Source: an uncultured Synergistales bacterium (lineage in GTDB: Bacteria; Synergistota; Synergistia; Synergistales; Aminobacteriaceae). Taken from it: 64,000 bases of DNA. The translations under genes and the position numbers were made by a program. The stretch covers positions 55,654 to 119,653 of the forward strand of contig CAJOGI010000003.1 of NCBI GenBank assembly GCA_905234075.1, read 5' to 3'. Below the pieces are notes generated by a model. That model was not told the DNA's origin. It searched no databases and saw nothing but the letters and a program-made list of their open reading frames with translations. This document shows, one piece after another, positions 24,512-32,874 of this stretch; the first letter of the stretch is position 1, and the number at the start of each line of letters is the position of its first letter.

Positions 24512-26506
24512 ATGAAAAATATTTTTGAGGCAAGAATTAACGAGCTTTATAACTTAATCGAACACCACGCAAAATTATATTATGACAATGACGCGCCGGA
24601 AATTTCTGACTTTGAATATGACGCGCTTGTGAACGAGTTAAAAGAGCTTGAAAAAAATCACCCTGACTTAGCGCGAAAAGATTTTTTGACGCACAACGTC
24701 GGGGGCACAGCAAGCGAATTATTTGCAAAAGTTAATCATGATACGCCGATGTTGTCGCTTGATAATGTTTTCAAGCCCGAAGAATTAAGAAATTTTTTTG
24801 CACGCATTGACAGCGATAAAAATTTTACCTGCGAAATGAAAATTGACGGTCTCGCAGTGTCTTTAATCTACGAGGACGGAATTTTTGTCAGGGGCGCGAC
24901 ACGCGGCAACGGTCATGTCGGCGAAGATGTCAGCGCAAATTTAGCTCTTGTTGAGGGCGTGCCGAAAAAATTAAAAAACGCTCCGGCCGGAAAAATCGAA
25001 GTGCGCGGAGAAGTTTTGATGACGCTTGAGAGATTTCGCGCCGTCAATAAAATTCGAGAAGAACGCGGCGAAAATCCTTTTGCTAATCCGCGCAACGCCG
25101 CCGCAGGAACTTTGAGGCAGTCCGAAAAAAATAATCACGTAATTTCAGAGCGCGGACTTGATATATTTTTATATTATCTTGTTGACGCTGAAAAATTCGG
25201 CATAAAACGACAGAGCGACGCTCTAAAATGGCTTGAGGCTCACGGCCTGCCCGTTCAAAAAGCGTGGGCCTTCTGTGAAAATTTAGATGACGTTGAAAAT
25301 TTTATCTCTCAATGGCAGACCGAGCGCGAAAAATTAAATTACGTTACTGACGGCGTAGTTATAAAGCTCGATGATTTAACACAGTGGCCTGAAATCGGCG
25401 CGACCTCCCATGCTCCGCGCTGGGCAGTGGCTTATAAATATCCCCCCGAAGAGGCCAAGACAAAAGTTATAAAAATAGAAATTTCTGTCGGACGCACAGG
25501 AGTTTTAACGCCCGTCGCAGTTCTCGAACCCGTGAGGCTGGGCGGAACTCAAGTGCAGCGTGCCGGACTTCATAACGCCGACTATATTTCAAAACTTGAA
25601 ATAAAAATCGGCGATGTCGTAAAAGTCCGTAAGGCCGCAGAAATTATCCCGGAAGTCATTGAAGTCGATAAAAGCGCGAGGACAGGCAAAGAAGAAATTT
25701 TCATGATGCCCGAAAAATGCCCGGCCTGCGGTTCTAAAATTATAAAAATTCCAGGCGAAGTCGCTTTGAGATGTCCTAACAGGGCCTCGTGCCCGGCGCA
25801 GTTGAAAGAGAGCCTGAAATATTTTGCTTCACGCGACGGAATGAATATTAAAGGCATGGGCGGAAGACTGTCGGCTAATCTCGTTGACGCAGGGAAAGTA
25901 AAAATTTTGAGCGACATTTATAAATTAAAATACGAGGACTGGATAACGCTCGATAAAGTTCGAGAGAAGACGGCTAATTTTATAATGGCGGAGCTTGAGA
26001 AATCAAAATCGCGTCCGTTCGTAAATTTGCTCACTGCGCTCGGCATTCCCGATGTCGGAAAAAATGCCGCAGGACTCTTAGCCGGGCATTTCGGCAATGT
26101 TGACGCAATTAAAAACGCCGCCGAAGAAGAAATAGCTTCGATCGAGGGCATAGGCCCCGTAATTGCCAAGTCGGTTCGTGAATTTTTCAGGAACGAAGAA
26201 AATATAAACTTAATCGAAAATTTTCGGACAATCGGTCTTCAAATGGGCAGTGAAGCTAAAAATAAAATCACCGAAAATAAATTTGACGGAAAAATTTTTG
26301 TCTTTACCGGGACATTGTCATCAATGACACGCGAGGAGGCCGGCGAAAAAGTTAAAACGCTCGGCGGAAAAGTTTCAGGGAGCATAAGCAGGAAAACTAA
26401 TTTTTTAGTCGCAGGCGATAAGACCGGCTCGAAGCTAATCAAAGCTGAAACGCTAGGCATAAAAATTTTGAGTGAGCAGGAATTTTTAGAAATGATTAAC
26501 GCATGA
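24512..26506 (+). CDS. ligA: NAD+-dependent DNA ligase
   Basis: The product has 664 aa, normal length. The N-terminal Ia domain binds NMN (YYDNDAPEISDFEYD). The adenylated lysine is K110 in KIDGLAVS. The OB-fold follows (VGRTGVLTPVA), then a four-cysteine zinc finger (CPACG with CPN and CPAQ, about 402-430), helix-hairpin-helix repeats (GIPDVGKNAA, IEGIGPVIA) and a C-terminal BRCT domain from about 590 (GKIFVFTGTL). It seals nicks in replication and repair. The stop overlaps the start of the RelE-type gene by 4 bases (ATGA), so they are coupled. Confidence 0.96.
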   Translation: MKNIFEARINELYNLIEHHAKLYYDNDAPEISDFEYDALVNELKELEKNHPDLARKDFLTHNVGGTASELFAKVNHDTPMLSLDNVFKPEELRNFFARIDSDKNFTCEMKIDGLAVSLIYEDGIFVRGATRGNGHVGEDVSANLALVEGVPKKLKNAPAGKIEVRGEVLMTLERFRAVNKIREERGENPFANPRNAAAGTLRQSEKNNHVISERGLDIFLYYLVDAEKFGIKRQSDALKWLEAHGLPVQKAWAFCENLDDVENFISQWQTEREKLNYVTDGVVIKLDDLTQWPEIGATSHAPRWAVAYKYPPEEAKTKVIKIEISVGRTGVLTPVAVLEPVRLGGTQVQRAGLHNADYISKLEIKIGDVVKVRKAAEIIPEVIEVDKSARTGKEEIFMMPEKCPACGSKIIKIPGEVALRCPNRASCPAQLKESLKYFASRDGMNIKGMGGRLSANLVDAGKVKILSDIYKLKYEDWITLDKVREKTANFIMAELEKSKSRPFVNLLTALGIPDVGKNAAGLLAGHFGNVDAIKNAAEEEIASIEGIGPVIAKSVREFFRNEENINLIENFRTIGLQMGSEAKNKITENKFDGKIFVFTGTLSSMTREEAGEKVKTLGGKVSGSISRKTNFLVAGDKTGSKLIKAETLGIKILSEQEFLEMINA

Positions 26507-26748
26507 GAGATATACAATATTCCAAGCAGGCACAAAAATTTCTCAATAGGCAGACTGGAACAACACGCCAGCGTATAATTGAGGCCATAGAAAAGCTCCC
26601 CGAAGGCGACGTGAAAAAATTATCGGGGCGCGAAGGTTACAGACTACGAGTGGGAGATTATCGCGTAATTTTTGACATGTACGGAAATGTAATTTACATC
26701 GACCGTATAGGCAATCGCGGAGATATTTATAAAGGAGGTAATTTTTGA
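26503..26748 (+). CDS. RelE/ParE-family toxin
   Basis: The product has 81 aa, typical for a RelE-type mRNA interferase or ParE-like toxin. The pattern is an N-terminal strand (IQYSKQAQKFL), two helices (IIEAIEKLP), then KKLSGREGYRLRVGDYRVIFD and IDRIGNRGDIYK. The R-x-G-DYRVIF core is characteristic of the superfamily. The start overlaps the ligA stop by 4 bases. The next small gene starts at its stop codon and is the likely antitoxin. Toxin-first order is seen in higBA-like pairs. Confidence 0.82.
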   Translation: MRDIQYSKQAQKFLNRQTGTTRQRIIEAIEKLPEGDVKKLSGREGYRLRVGDYRVIFDMYGNVIYIDRIGNRGDIYKGGNF

Positions 26749-27014
26749 TGATAACTCCAAGCGCAACACAGGAAAAAATAATCAGAGCTGTCAAGTGCAT
26801 GGACGATAAGTCTGCGTCTGAAGTCTGGGCTGTAATTCTAAAAAATTTTGAAGAATACGCAAAATGGGCTTTAATTCCAGAGGAAGAGCCGGATGAGTTT
26901 GATCTTTATATGCTCAATCAGATTGAAAGCGACCCGGATTGTCATGATTTTGTCAGTTCTGCCGAGATAAAAGGGGAACTAAAGCCGACAGAGTGCCGGT
27001 GCATGATTGCATAA
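26748..27014 (+). CDS. Small acidic protein, probable antitoxin partner
   Basis: The product has 88 aa from the ATG at 26748, with AAAGGAGGT 9 bases upstream and a 1-base overlap with the toxin stop. It is strongly acidic in its second half (EEEPDEFDLYMLNQIESDPD) with a helical N-terminal half. I see no helix-turn-helix or ribbon-helix-helix DNA-binding motif. Antitoxin is inferred from size, charge and the tight pairing. It ends in a Cys-containing tail (CRCMIA). Confidence 0.5.
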   Translation: MITPSATQEKIIRAVKCMDDKSASEVWAVILKNFEEYAKWALIPEEEPDEFDLYMLNQIESDPDCHDFVSSAEIKGELKPTECRCMIA

Positions 27015-27087
27015 GTCTGCGCGTGTCTCTGTTATTTTTCAAATTTCTAAGATATTATATAAACAAATTAGGAGGCTAATTATAATC

Positions 27088-27528
27088 ATGAAAAAAGTTA
27101 GTAAAAAATTCTTAATGCGTCGTCAATCGGGCTTCACGCTCATTGAAATTATGGTCGTCGTTGTCATTTTGGGACTGTTGGCGGCTCTCGTCGTTCCCAA
27201 CATCGGGAGCAACGTCTCCGAAGCTCAGAGGACGGCTGCGCGTACACAGATCGGCCAAATTGAACAGACCCTTCAAATGTATCACCTGCACAACGGATTT
27301 TATCCAAGCACACAGCAGGGACTTGAGGCTCTTGTTACAGCTCCTACGACTTCGCCTGTGCCCAGACGCTATCAGCAGGGCGGCTACATGAAAAAAGTTC
27401 CTGAAGACCCGTGGGGCAATCCCTATATCTATCGCAATCAGAACGGCAGAATTTTAATCATCAGCTACGGCCCTGACGGCGAAGAAGGCGGCGAGGGAGT
27501 CAACGCCGACATAACGAACGAGGATTGA
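27088..27528 (+). CDS. gspG: Type II secretion major pseudopilin GspG
   Basis: The product has 146 aa from the ATG at 27088, preceded by TAGGAGG. The prepilin cleavage site is RQSG15-F16TLIE with Glu at mature position 5, followed by the hydrophobic helix. The C-terminal part has the GspG features YPSTQQGLEALV, VPEDPWGNPY and SYGPDGEEGGEG, a calcium-binding loop region. It forms the pseudopilus of a type II secretion system, so a diderm envelope is implied. Only this gene and the next pseudopilin gene are here; the ATPase, platform and secretin genes must lie elsewhere. Confidence 0.92.
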   Translation: MKKVSKKFLMRRQSGFTLIEIMVVVVILGLLAALVVPNIGSNVSEAQRTAARTQIGQIEQTLQMYHLHNGFYPSTQQGLEALVTAPTTSPVPRRYQQGGYMKKVPEDPWGNPYIYRNQNGRILIISYGPDGEEGGEGVNADITNED

Positions 27529-27539
27529 TTTTGATTAAG

Positions 27540-27567
27540 GTAGGAATTAGGAGGTAGGAGGTAGGAA
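27540..27567 (+). repeat. Heptad array between gspG and the gspH-like gene
   Basis: Four units: TAGGAAT, TAGGAGG, TAGGAGG, TAGGAAT. The downstream ATG at 27570 follows directly, so the array is the ribosome-binding site. Confidence 0.9.
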
Positions 27568-27569
27568 TT

Positions 27570-28133
27570 ATGAAAAAGAATAAAAATTATCCCTCAGACC
27601 TCACCCCTCACTCCTCACCCCAAAAAGCATTTACTCTAATCGAAATTCTTTTAGTGCTCGCGATTATGGGACTTATGGCAGGTGTGGCAATTCCGCAGCT
27701 GTCATTTTATTTTGAGCCCCCTGCTGCAGGTCTTCAAAGAGCAATAGAAGAAGCCGAAGACAAAGCACTCTCAGGAATGCCCGTGAGGCTTTCAGTAAAG
27801 TCAGAAGGAATTTCAAGAAGAGGCCGGATCGTTGCGGAAGGGCTGACCAAGCGTGAAGCAGAAGTAAACAGTTTGAGTGCGTTTCTTGGCACGGATAAAA
27901 ACCGTCCTGTCATTCTTGAGTGGCAGAAAATAAAAATGCAGTATCTCCCGGAAACAAGCGGCTGGCGTTTCAGCCCGGAAGTGATTTATTTTTATTCCGA
28001 CGGTTCGTGCACGCCGGCAAAAATTTCTTGGGAAGATCCCGACATGCCCATCATAAGCACAAGCTCAAATAAACCCGACGAATATATTTTAACCGTAACG
28101 GGCTACTGCATGTTGACGAACAATAAGGAGTGA
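27570..28133 (+). CDS. GspH-like minor pseudopilin
   Basis: The product has 187 aa. The leader is unusually long (20 residues). Cleavage is expected at KA20-F21TLIEILL, with Glu at mature position 5 followed by a hydrophobic helix to about residue 43. The rest is strand-rich with YFYSDGSCTPAKI near 150, the usual region of GspH/FimT proteins. The leader's polar part (YPSDLTPHSSPQ) is encoded by four 7-base repeats. The gene begins 41 bases after gspG. Its stop TGA lies in another short heptad stretch. Confidence 0.82.
   Translation: MKKNKNYPSDLTPHSSPQKAFTLIEILLVLAIMGLMAGVAIPQLSFYFEPPAAGLQRAIEEAEDKALSGMPVRLSVKSEGISRRGRIVAEGLTKREAEVNSLSAFLGTDKNRPVILEWQKIKMQYLPETSGWRFSPEVIYFYSDGSCTPAKISWEDPDMPIISTSSNKPDEYILTVTGYCMLTNNKE
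27592..27620 (-). repeat. Heptad array (GTGAGGA-type variant) inside the pseudopilin leader
   Basis: On the plus strand four 7-base units read CCTCAGA, CCTCACC, CCTCACT, CCTCACC. The minus-strand form, AGTGAGG or GGTGAGG, is a relative of the TAGGAGG unit. It encodes residues 8-17 of the pseudopilin. Confidence 0.7.
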
Positions 28134-28140
28134 GGAGTTA
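28126..28140 (+). repeat. Short heptad stretch at the end of the gspH-like gene
   Basis: AAGGAGTGAGGAGTT combines the GTGAGGA and GTTAAGA unit types. It contains the TGA stop of the gspH-like gene. Confidence 0.55.
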
Positions 28141-28150
28141 AGAATAATTT

Positions 28151-29422
28151 TTATCTTGGCGGCCTTCCTGCTCCCGGTATTCCTCTTGGCCTGTTGCCGC
28201 CTAAAAATCCTCCCCTCGTAGTCTTGCCTGATTTAACTCCGGCTTGGGCATTAATTACAAGTTCTGTCCCCTCGCGCAAAACCGGACGGGCCTTTCCGCT
28301 CTTCTCGGCTTTAAGTTCCACCCACTTATTATCAGAAATCCCCGTGCTTATTTCTACAGGCCGCATCATGAAGCCGTCATGTTCCGGCCACACGGTCCCT
28401 GACGATAAAGTTTTTTTCTGCGTCAAAATATTTCGGTCAAATGATATTGTATCCAGCAGTCCTTCGGGCGGCGTAAATCTCAATGCCGCGACGGGTATTC
28501 TCAAAACATTTTCGGCGCGTGCCGTCTCGATTGAAACATTCGCGGTCATTCCGGGCATCAATTTTAATTCCGGGTTGTCAACGTGAATTATTACAGTGTA
28601 TGTAACAACGTTATTGCTTGTCGTCGGAGCTATTCGGACCTGAACGACTTTGCCGCTAAAATTTTCATCGGGGAAAGCGTCAACCCTGAAGGTAACTTTC
28701 TGCCCCTCCGCTATCGTGCCGATGTCGGCCTCGTCAACTTTTGTTTCAATCTGCATTTTTGTTAAGTCCTCCGCAATTTTGAAGAGCGTCGGTGTCTGAT
28801 AGCTGGCCGCGACGGTCTGCCCTGCATCTACCTGTCTGTCAATAATAACTCCGTTGACGGGCGAAGTAATTTTTGTGTAGTTCAGATTAGTTCTTGCGCG
28901 TTCGACGGCAGTCCTGCCCTGCACGACTCGGGACTGGGCTTCACGCAGGGCTGCTCGCTTCATAATTACGTCGGTCTCACTCGTATCGACTTCACTCCGC
29001 GCAATTAATTTTCTTTCAAAAAGTTCTTTGTTGCGCCTGTACTTTCTTTCAGCGTCATTTAACGATGCCTGCGCACTCTGTACGCTTGCCTGATAAACAG
29101 CCAAGTTTGCTTCGCTTTCACCGAGCGTCAATTTCAAAACGGAGGGGTCTATCAACGCAATTAACTGCCCGGCTTTTACAGGAGAGTTAAAATCAACGTA
29201 AATTTCCTGCACCGTCCCGGAGACCTGCGTTCCGATCTCAACGACGCTGATCGCGTTCAGCTCTCCCGTTGCCGTAACGGTCGAAACAATTTCGCCGCGC
29301 GTAATTTCTGAAGTCGTCAGGCCGTAAATTACAGGCTCATCACGAAAGAAAAAATAATAAGCACCGAAGCCGAGCCCCACAAAAATTGCTAGCAACAATA
29401 ATTTTTTTAATCCTGCGATCAT
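28151..29422 (-). CDS. MacA-like periplasmic adaptor of an efflux system
   Basis: The product has 423 aa from the ATG at 29422, 9 bases after AGGAG. One N-terminal membrane anchor is followed by the membrane-fusion-protein layout: barrel/lipoyl half (VEIGTQVSGTVQEIYVDFN), a long coiled-coil hairpin (about 90-165), the second lipoyl half (ITSPVNGVIIDRQVDAGQTV) and a beta-barrel. An Arg/Gly/Pro-rich tail follows. It links an inner-membrane transporter (ABC MacB type is the closest by pattern) to an outer-membrane channel. No transporter gene is adjacent in the window. The upstream PHP gene ends 12 bases before it. Confidence 0.85.
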   Translation of the reverse strand: MIAGLKKLLLLAIFVGLGFGAYYFFFRDEPVIYGLTTSEITRGEIVSTVTATGELNAISVVEIGTQVSGTVQEIYVDFNSPVKAGQLIALIDPSVLKLTLGESEANLAVYQASVQSAQASLNDAERKYRRNKELFERKLIARSEVDTSETDVIMKRAALREAQSRVVQGRTAVERARTNLNYTKITSPVNGVIIDRQVDAGQTVAASYQTPTLFKIAEDLTKMQIETKVDEADIGTIAEGQKVTFRVDAFPDENFSGKVVQVRIAPTTSNNVVTYTVIIHVDNPELKLMPGMTANVSIETARAENVLRIPVAALRFTPPEGLLDTISFDRNILTQKKTLSSGTVWPEHDGFMMRPVEISTGISDNKWVELKAEKSGKARPVLREGTELVINAQAGVKSGKTTRGGFLGGNRPRGIPGAGRPPR

Positions 29423-29434
29423 AAAATCCAACTC

Positions 29435-30280
29435 CTAAAAAATATTCAAAATGCTCAAAAATTCCTGACTTATATTTTTATCGTCAGCGTTTAATTTTCC
29501 AAGCGGAACATTTTTATTTGCGCCGTGATAGTCGCTTCCGCCGGATATGTATAAATTATTCTGCCGTGCTTCTTCCGCGAGCCATTCGCATTTGAAAAAT
29601 TCATACTTTGAATAATAACATTCAAGCCCGTGAAGTCCGAATGAAATTAATTTTTTTAACGCTGCGAAAAATTTTTCCCGTGAGAGTTCCGGCTCGCGTG
29701 CTCCGCCAAGAGGGTGTGCCCACACAGCAACGCCGCCGGAAGAAATTATAGAATTTATTGCGAAGTCAGCGTCAACTCTGTCGTTGCCGGTTTTGCATTT
29801 ATCAACAAAATTTTCCATTGCTTCGAGCCTCGTTTCGGCGAAGCCTTTTTTAACGAGCATGTTGCCAAGATGAATTTTTCCAAGACTCGGAATTTTTAAT
29901 AACTCTTTAACTTCTTCGTCCGTGATTTTTACATTGAACGCGCTGCGCAAAAATTCTATCCTCTTAAAAAATTTCGCGTGCCTCAATTCGTCGCCTGCCC
30001 TCAAAACTTTTTTGAAAGCCTCGTGATTTTCATCGCAGTTAAAACCTAATATATGGCACTTTGCGTCATCGGCCCTGCATGAAAATTCGATGCCCTTAAT
30101 AAATTTCACGGGCGCACTGCCGATAATTTTTTTCATTTCCAACGCGCCTTTAATAGTATCGTGGTCAGTTACTGCAAAAATTTCTATTCCGGCCTCTTGA
30201 ATTTTTTTTAATAATTCTTCGGGGCTGTCAGTTCCGTCAGAAGTGTTTGTGTGAGTGTGTAAATCTATTTTGCCCGGCAT
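29435..30280 (-). CDS. PHP-domain phosphoesterase (RNase AM / TrpH-like)
   Basis: The product has 281 aa from the ATG at 30280, with GGAGGT 8 bases upstream. The PHP metal motifs are DLHTHTNTSDGT at the start, VTDHDT near residue 35, EFSC near 63, WAHPLGG near 195, and SGSDYHG near 260. The family hydrolyses 3',5'-nucleoside bisphosphates or trims 5' RNA ends. The stop codon TAG lies in TTAGGAGTT, which is also the ribosome-binding site of the next gene. Confidence 0.85.
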   Translation of the reverse strand: MPGKIDLHTHTNTSDGTDSPEELLKKIQEAGIEIFAVTDHDTIKGALEMKKIIGSAPVKFIKGIEFSCRADDAKCHILGFNCDENHEAFKKVLRAGDELRHAKFFKRIEFLRSAFNVKITDEEVKELLKIPSLGKIHLGNMLVKKGFAETRLEAMENFVDKCKTGNDRVDADFAINSIISSGGVAVWAHPLGGAREPELSREKFFAALKKLISFGLHGLECYYSKYEFFKCEWLAEEARQNNLYISGGSDYHGANKNVPLGKLNADDKNISQEFLSILNIF

Positions 30281-30344
30281 TTTTGTTACCTCCATTAAAT
30301 AAAATATATTAAATTAAAGCCTTGTGAAAAATTTATGAAAGATT

Positions 30345-30388
30345 CTAAAAAAATAAGGAGCAGGATTTTTTGTTCCTGACTCCTTATT
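30345..30388 (-). terminator. Intrinsic terminator of the TAXI gene
   Basis: On the minus strand AATAAGGAGTCAGGA pairs with TCCTGCTCCTTATT (one bulge), followed by T7. The arms contain AAGGAG, close to the heptad unit. Confidence 0.8.
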
Positions 30389-30409
30389 CATGACTCCCAT
30401 GAAAAAAAA

Positions 30410-31318
30410 TTAATCGGAAGAAAATTCCATTTTGTCCAAAACTTTTTTTAATTCATCGGCGAGGCTCATCGGCAGGTCCTTGCGCATGACTATGCACGTA
30501 TAATCGCCGACAGTTTTCACAGGCTCGAAGCCCGTCGGAAGTGCCTCATAAATTCCCGGCTCAATCTCAAGAGCAGTTGTCCCGTACGCTTCAGCGAGTC
30601 TATTTATGGCCTCTTGGCTAACCGGAAGCAAAACGATCTCAATTTGATTTTCAATGTTGTTTATAATCGGCGCGACTTTTCCTATTGAGAATGCTAGACA
30701 GTCGAGATGATTGCCGATTAAGAGGCTTGCTCCGCTCTCGTAGCTCTCGTACTGGACTTGAAAAATTTTTTTATAGTCGAGTCCCCACGCTTTTTCAAAT
30801 AACGCTTTGACAACAAACTCCGTACTTGTTCCGGGCCTGAGCGTTGCAAATCTTATTACGGGTCTTTTTTCTATAATGTCATCGACGGATTTTATTTTAT
30901 TCTTCTCTGCAAAATCTTTTCGCATAATAAAATAAGTGTATTGAGGATATAAATTTGACATTATCTCTACATCATCAGTCCTGCGTCCCTCGAAATCGCC
31001 CTCGCCTTTGACGGCCGCGCCCAGCAATGACGCAACAGAGAAACCTAAATCCCCGCGCTTTGCGTTGATGTTTAGGATATTCGAGACACCTCCGCCGGCT
31101 ATGTTGACAGTCAGCGGCAGTCCGGCAGATTTCCACTCGTCGGCGATTATCTCCCCAAGCATTGCCCAGTTGCCGCCAGCAGGCCCAGTCATTAAACGAA
31201 GCGGTGATGGCCATTCGCTTTTATAATTTTTAGTTCCGGCAGCAAAATACACAGCGCACGAAATTATTATAAAAATCAAAAGAATTATAAATATCTTTAG
31301 CACACGGGAGTTTTTCAA
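30410..31318 (-). CDS. TAXI-family TRAP transporter solute-binding protein
   Basis: The product has 302 aa with an N-terminal hydrophobic anchor or signal (residues 7-27). The mature part begins LRLMTGPAGGNWAMLGEII, the TAXI signature, and continues with NINAKRGDLGFSVA, ATLRPGTSTEFVVKALFEKAWG and DYTCIVMRKDLP near the end. It captures a carboxylate-type solute outside the inner membrane for a fused DctQM-type permease. No such permease gene is adjacent, so it works with a distant partner or alone. The start codon is TTG after GAAGGAG. Confidence 0.85.
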   Translation of the reverse strand: MKNSRVLKIFIILLIFIIISCAVYFAAGTKNYKSEWPSPLRLMTGPAGGNWAMLGEIIADEWKSAGLPLTVNIAGGGVSNILNINAKRGDLGFSVASLLGAAVKGEGDFEGRRTDDVEIMSNLYPQYTYFIMRKDFAEKNKIKSVDDIIEKRPVIRFATLRPGTSTEFVVKALFEKAWGLDYKKIFQVQYESYESGASLLIGNHLDCLAFSIGKVAPIINNIENQIEIVLLPVSQEAINRLAEAYGTTALEIEPGIYEALPTGFEPVKTVGDYTCIVMRKDLPMSLADELKKVLDKMEFSSD

Positions 31319-31357
31319 GAAATTTCACTCCTTCAAAAAATTTTTAACACTTTATTG

Positions 31358-31363
31358 TAAAAT
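31358..31363 (+). promoter_or_regulatory. Possible -10 box directly before uvrC
   Basis: TAAAAT stands only 6 bases before the uvrC ATG. No Shine-Dalgarno site lies between, so a leaderless transcript is possible. The -35 is not convincing. Confidence 0.35.
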
Positions 31364-31369
31364 TTTAGC

Positions 31370-32830
31370 ATGTCATTAAAAATTAAAGAAAAAATTTCGG
31401 CTATCCTCAAGACCCTGCCCGAACGTCCGGGCGTGTACTTAATGAGGGACGCTGAAGGAAAAATTATTTACGTGGGCAAGGCAAAAAAGTTAAAGCGCAG
31501 AGTGTCATCTTATTTCAGACATCAGCTTTTATCTCCGCGTCTTAATAAACTCGTCTCGTTAATCGAAGATATTTCTGTCATAAGGACTGAGACCGAAGCC
31601 GAAGCCCTGATCGTTGAGGCAAAATTAATCCGACGCTACTCGCCGTTTTTTAACATAGAGCTGAAGATGAGCGACAAGTACCCGTATATAAAAGTAACGA
31701 AGGAGGATTTTCCGCGCCTTGTCATAACGCGCCATAAAAGCGACGACGGAGCGGTGTATCTTGGCCCGTTCGTTGATGCCGGGAATATAAAAAATTTAAT
31801 GCGCCTGTCTGAAAGATATTTTCCGCTGAGGGTGTGCCGCTCGAAAATTAATCCAGACTCTAAAAAACGTCCGTGCGTCGAATATAATTTAGGGCACTCT
31901 ATGGGGGCGTGCGCAGGTCTTTGCACGAGAAAAGAATATTTAGAGAGGGTTGCCGATTTAATTTTATTATTCTCAGGAAAATCTGCCGAACTCGTCGAGC
32001 GTATTCGTAAGCGAATGGAGATCGCCGCAAAAAATTTAGAATTTGAAAAAGCCGCACGCTTCCGCGATACGATTCGAGCTGTCTGGAGATTGTCGAGACA
32101 GAAAATTTCTTCGGCCCTTCAGGAAGATTTAGACGCCGAGACTTGGAACGTGTTAAATCAAATTCAAAAACTGCTCGGCTTAAAAACTCTAGCGTGGAGG
32201 ATTGATGCGTTCGACATCTCACACACTCACGGCCATGACACTTACGGCTGCTGCGTAGTCTTTGAACAGGGAAGGCCAAGCCCGAATTTATACAGGCGTT
32301 TCAAAATTAAATCCATAGAGGACGGAGAAATTAACGACTTTCAATCGATTTATGAGACTGTCAAACGGCGTTACTCTCACGTGATTGATAACTCGGAGCC
32401 TTCGCCGCAGCTGGCTTTGATTGACGGCGGTCCGATACAGCTTGAATATGCGGAGCGCGCATTAAAAGATTTAGGCTTTGAACTTCCGTTGATTGCGCTT
32501 GCGGAACGCGAGGAATTAATTTTTTTGCCCGGACAGCCCGACAAGCCTTTGAGGCTGGAACGCTCTGACCCTGTCCTGCAATTATTCCAGAGATTAAGAG
32601 ATGAAGTCCACCGCTACGCGATCACGACGCACAGAAAAGCACGAGAGAAGCATTTTTCGCGCTCGAGGCTTGATGAAATTCCGGGACTTGCCAAGAAAAC
32701 TGCCGTAGAACTTCTAGTGAGGTTCGGTTCTTCAAAAAAAATTGCCACACTCACTCCCGAAGAATTGCAAAAAGTTCCGGGTATCGGCGAAAAAACTGCG
32801 AAAAAAATTCTTGAGGCTTTGAACTCGTAA
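31370..32830 (+). CDS. uvrC: UvrC, excinuclease ABC subunit C, shortened in the middle
   Basis: The product has 486 aa, against about 590-620 for typical UvrC. The GIY-YIG nuclease is intact (PGVYLMRD, IIYVGKAKKLKRRV). The four iron-sulfur-type cysteines are present (VCRSK, RPCVEY, CAGLC). The UVR motif follows (AAKNLEFEKAARFRD). About 25 residues later the RNase H-like domain starts at FDISHTHG, and the stretch of roughly 100-120 residues usually found between is missing. LALIDGGPIQL and two C-terminal helix-hairpin-helix motifs (IPGLAKKTA, VPGIGEKTA) close the protein. The frame is continuous, so this is not a sequencing break. It makes the dual incisions in nucleotide excision repair. Confidence 0.92.
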   Translation: MSLKIKEKISAILKTLPERPGVYLMRDAEGKIIYVGKAKKLKRRVSSYFRHQLLSPRLNKLVSLIEDISVIRTETEAEALIVEAKLIRRYSPFFNIELKMSDKYPYIKVTKEDFPRLVITRHKSDDGAVYLGPFVDAGNIKNLMRLSERYFPLRVCRSKINPDSKKRPCVEYNLGHSMGACAGLCTRKEYLERVADLILLFSGKSAELVERIRKRMEIAAKNLEFEKAARFRDTIRAVWRLSRQKISSALQEDLDAETWNVLNQIQKLLGLKTLAWRIDAFDISHTHGHDTYGCCVVFEQGRPSPNLYRRFKIKSIEDGEINDFQSIYETVKRRYSHVIDNSEPSPQLALIDGGPIQLEYAERALKDLGFELPLIALAEREELIFLPGQPDKPLRLERSDPVLQLFQRLRDEVHRYAITTHRKAREKHFSRSRLDEIPGLAKKTAVELLVRFGSSKKIATLTPEELQKVPGIGEKTAKKILEALNS

Positions 32831-32874
32831 ATTTATAATGATAAAAATTTTTTGAAAGGTGCGTTTTTTGTTTA

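Noticed and set aside
31370..32830. Frameshift as the cause of the short UvrC
   Set aside because: The reading frame is continuous across the missing region and both flanks keep family motifs, so an in-frame loss fits better.
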